Source: JBKPDV01 sp046728075 (GTDB lineage: Bacteria; Acidobacteriota; Thermoanaerobaculia; UBA5066; Gp7-AA6). From it: a DNA stretch of 6,745 bases. The stretch's first letter is position 1. Each line of letters begins with the position of its first letter. This document shows positions 5,414 through 6,745 of the stretch, one piece after another. The stretch is from contig JBKPDV010000257.1 in NCBI GenBank assembly GCA_046728075.1, forward strand, positions 1-6,745, written 5' to 3'. The notes beneath the pieces were generated by a model. The model was given only the letters and a program-made list of their open reading frames with translations. It was not told the DNA's origin and did no database searches. The translations under genes were made by a program, and so were the position numbers.

Positions 5414-6745
5414 AGTACCTGCCGACCTCCGACGCCGACCGGGCGCAGATGCTCGCCTCGATCGGCGTTTCCTCCGTCGACCAGCTCTTCGAGTCGATCC
5501 CGGCCTCCGTGCGCCAGGATCCGAACCTGCCGGCACCGCTCTCGGAGATCGAAGTGCGGCGGCTGCTCGGCGGACTCGCGAGGAAAAACGCGAATGCGCG
5601 GGAAACGGCCTTCTTTCTCGGTGCCGGCCTCTACCACCACTACACCTCCGCGATCGCCGATCAGCTTCTGTATCGCGCCGAGTGGCTGACCTCCTACACC
5701 CCTTACCAGCCCGAAGTCTCGCAGGGGACCCTGCAATCCATCTTCGAGTTCCAGACGCACATCTGCCTCTTGACGGGGCTCGACGTGGCCAACGCCTCTC
5801 TCTATGAAGGCGCTTCGGCCCTCGTGGAGTCGCTCCTGATGGCCGAGCGGCTTTCTCGCGGCCGGACGAGAGCCGTGGTGTCGCGCGCGATCCACCCGGA
5901 ATACCGGGAGACCGTCCGGACGTATTTCGCCAACCTGGCGCTCGACGTCGTGGAGGTCGAGGTTGGGCCCGACGGAAAGACGGACGCGCAGGCGCTGGCG
6001 GCGGCCGTAGACGAGAAGACATTCGCGGTCGCGATCCAATCGCCGAACTTCTTCGGGGTCGTCGAGGATTGGGGCGTGGCCTCGGAAGCGGCCCAGGGAA
6101 AGGGGGCGCTCGCGATCGGCGTCGTCGCGGAGGCAATCTCGCTCGCGCTGCTCGCCCCGCCGGGGGAGAGGGGAATCGACATCGCCTGCGGCGAGGCTCA
6201 GTCCCTGGGCGTTCCGATGCACAACGGAGGTCCGGTTCTGGGCTTCCTCTCCTGCCGCACCGCTCACCAGCGTCAGATACCCGGGCGCCTGGTCGGGCAG
6301 ACGCGCGACGCGGAGGGGCGCCGGGCTTTCTGCCTGACCCTCTCCACGCGCGAGCAGCACATCCGCCGCGAGAAGGCGACCTCCAACATCTGCACCAATC
6401 AGGGGCTCATGGCGCTCGCCTCGAACATCCACATGTCGCTTCTGGGCAAGCGCGGCCTTCGCGAGGTCGCGGTCCAGTCGCATGCCAAGGCGGAATACTT
6501 GAAGGGACTCCTCGCGGCGATCTCCGGCTTCCGGATTCCCCTCTCCGGACCGACTTTCAACGAGTTTCTGGTGGAGGGCCCGCGGCCCGTGGCTCCGATG
6601 ATTTCCGACCTCGCCCGACAGGGGATTCTGGCGGGAGTGCCGGTCTCCCGCTACGGAGGTCCGGCCAACCAGTTCCTGGTCGCCGTGACCGAGCTCAACA
6701 CGCGAGAAGAAATGGATCGGCTCGCGGCCGCGCTGAAGGAAGTCC
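5410..6745 (+). CDS. gcvPA: Glycine decarboxylase (P protein) subunit 1, 3' end cut by window
   Basis: This is the N-terminal-half subunit of a split glycine decarboxylase; with GcvPB it decarboxylates glycine and moves the aminomethyl group to lipoyl-GcvH. The frame starts at GTG 5410 (MKYLPTSDADRAQMLASIGV, typical for the family), overlaps the gcvH stop by four bases (GTGA) and stays open to the last base, giving 445 codons; known GcvPA proteins are about 440-450 residues, so only a few residues should be missing. Motifs: FFLGAGLYHHY (68-78), PYQPEVSQGTLQ (98-109), NASLYEGASA (128-137), HNGGPVLGF (271-279) and REKATSNICTNQ (320-331). The fold is that of PLP aminotransferases, but in the split enzyme the PLP-binding lysine is in GcvPB, so its absence here is normal. 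A GAAGG Shine-Dalgarno lies just upstream at about 5401-5405. gcvPB is expected directly downstream. Confidence 0.96.
   Translation, partial: MKYLPTSDADRAQMLASIGVSSVDQLFESIPASVRQDPNLPAPLSEIEVRRLLGGLARKNANARETAFFLGAGLYHHYTSAIADQLLYRAEWLTSYTPYQPEVSQGTLQSIFEFQTHICLLTGLDVANASLYEGASALVESLLMAERLSRGRTRAVVSRAIHPEYRETVRTYFANLALDVVEVEVGPDGKTDAQALAAAVDEKTFAVAIQSPNFFGVVEDWGVASEAAQGKGALAIGVVAEAISLALLAPPGERGIDIACGEAQSLGVPMHNGGPVLGFLSCRTAHQRQIPGRLVGQTRDAEGRRAFCLTLSTREQHIRREKATSNICTNQGLMALASNIHMSLLGKRGLREVAVQSHAKAEYLKGLLAAISGFRIPLSGPTFNEFLVEGPRPVAPMISDLARQGILAGVPVSRYGGPANQFLVAVTELNTREEMDRLAAALKEV

Noticed and set aside
5221..6483. 420-residue open frame on the minus strand opposite gcvH and gcvPA
   Set aside because: Antisense shadow of two unmistakable glycine cleavage genes; Arg/Gly/Val-rich translation without recognisable domains.
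5410..6745. Missing PLP-binding lysine as a sign of an inactive glycine decarboxylase
   Set aside because: In two-subunit P proteins the PLP lysine is carried by GcvPB, so its absence from GcvPA is normal.

Overview
The window looks like a chromosomal segment of a GC-rich, probably Gram-negative bacterium. The paired secreted beta-rich proteins at the left end, the split glycine decarboxylase (GcvPA separate from GcvPB) and the high GC would fit an Acidobacteriota-like or similar deep-branching soil or sediment lineage. That placement is inference from gene content and style; there is no rRNA gene to confirm it.

Left end (1-1067, + strand): the C-terminal end of one protein and a complete secreted 288-residue protein, joined by a 4-base GTGA stop/start overlap. 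Neither has a recognisable enzymatic function. Base composition here is clearly lower in GC than in the rest of the window.

Middle (1203-3787, - strand): a 518-residue regulatory-type protein with TPR-like helices and two cyclic-nucleotide-binding domains, and upstream of it (in transcription order) a secreted DUF1028 Ntn-hydrolase-like protein with a C-terminal putative peptidoglycan-binding domain. The spacer between them is almost entirely a heptamer-repeat hairpin followed by a T-tract on the coding strand.

Right part (3906-6745, + strand): the glycine cleavage operon gcvT-gcvH-gcvPA, running off the window near the natural end of GcvPA; gcvPB is expected next. GcvPA/PB decarboxylates glycine and loads the aminomethyl group on the lipoyl arm of GcvH, and GcvT transfers the one-carbon unit to tetrahydrofolate, releasing ammonia. 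The three genes are joined by 4-base GTGA overlaps, which suggests translational coupling.

The most unusual feature is not a gene. All three larger spacers contain short tandem repeats of fixed period (8, 7 and 7 bases), each of a different sequence and each arranged as an inverted pair able to fold into a long imperfect hairpin. One copy has entered the 5' end of the DUF1028 coding sequence, and its mirror copy lies just upstream of gcvT, so that the same peptide, SPFAFRPS, can be read outwards on both sides of the divergent promoter region. I found no convincing new defence, mobile or biosynthetic system; the protein-coding content is otherwise mostly ordinary.
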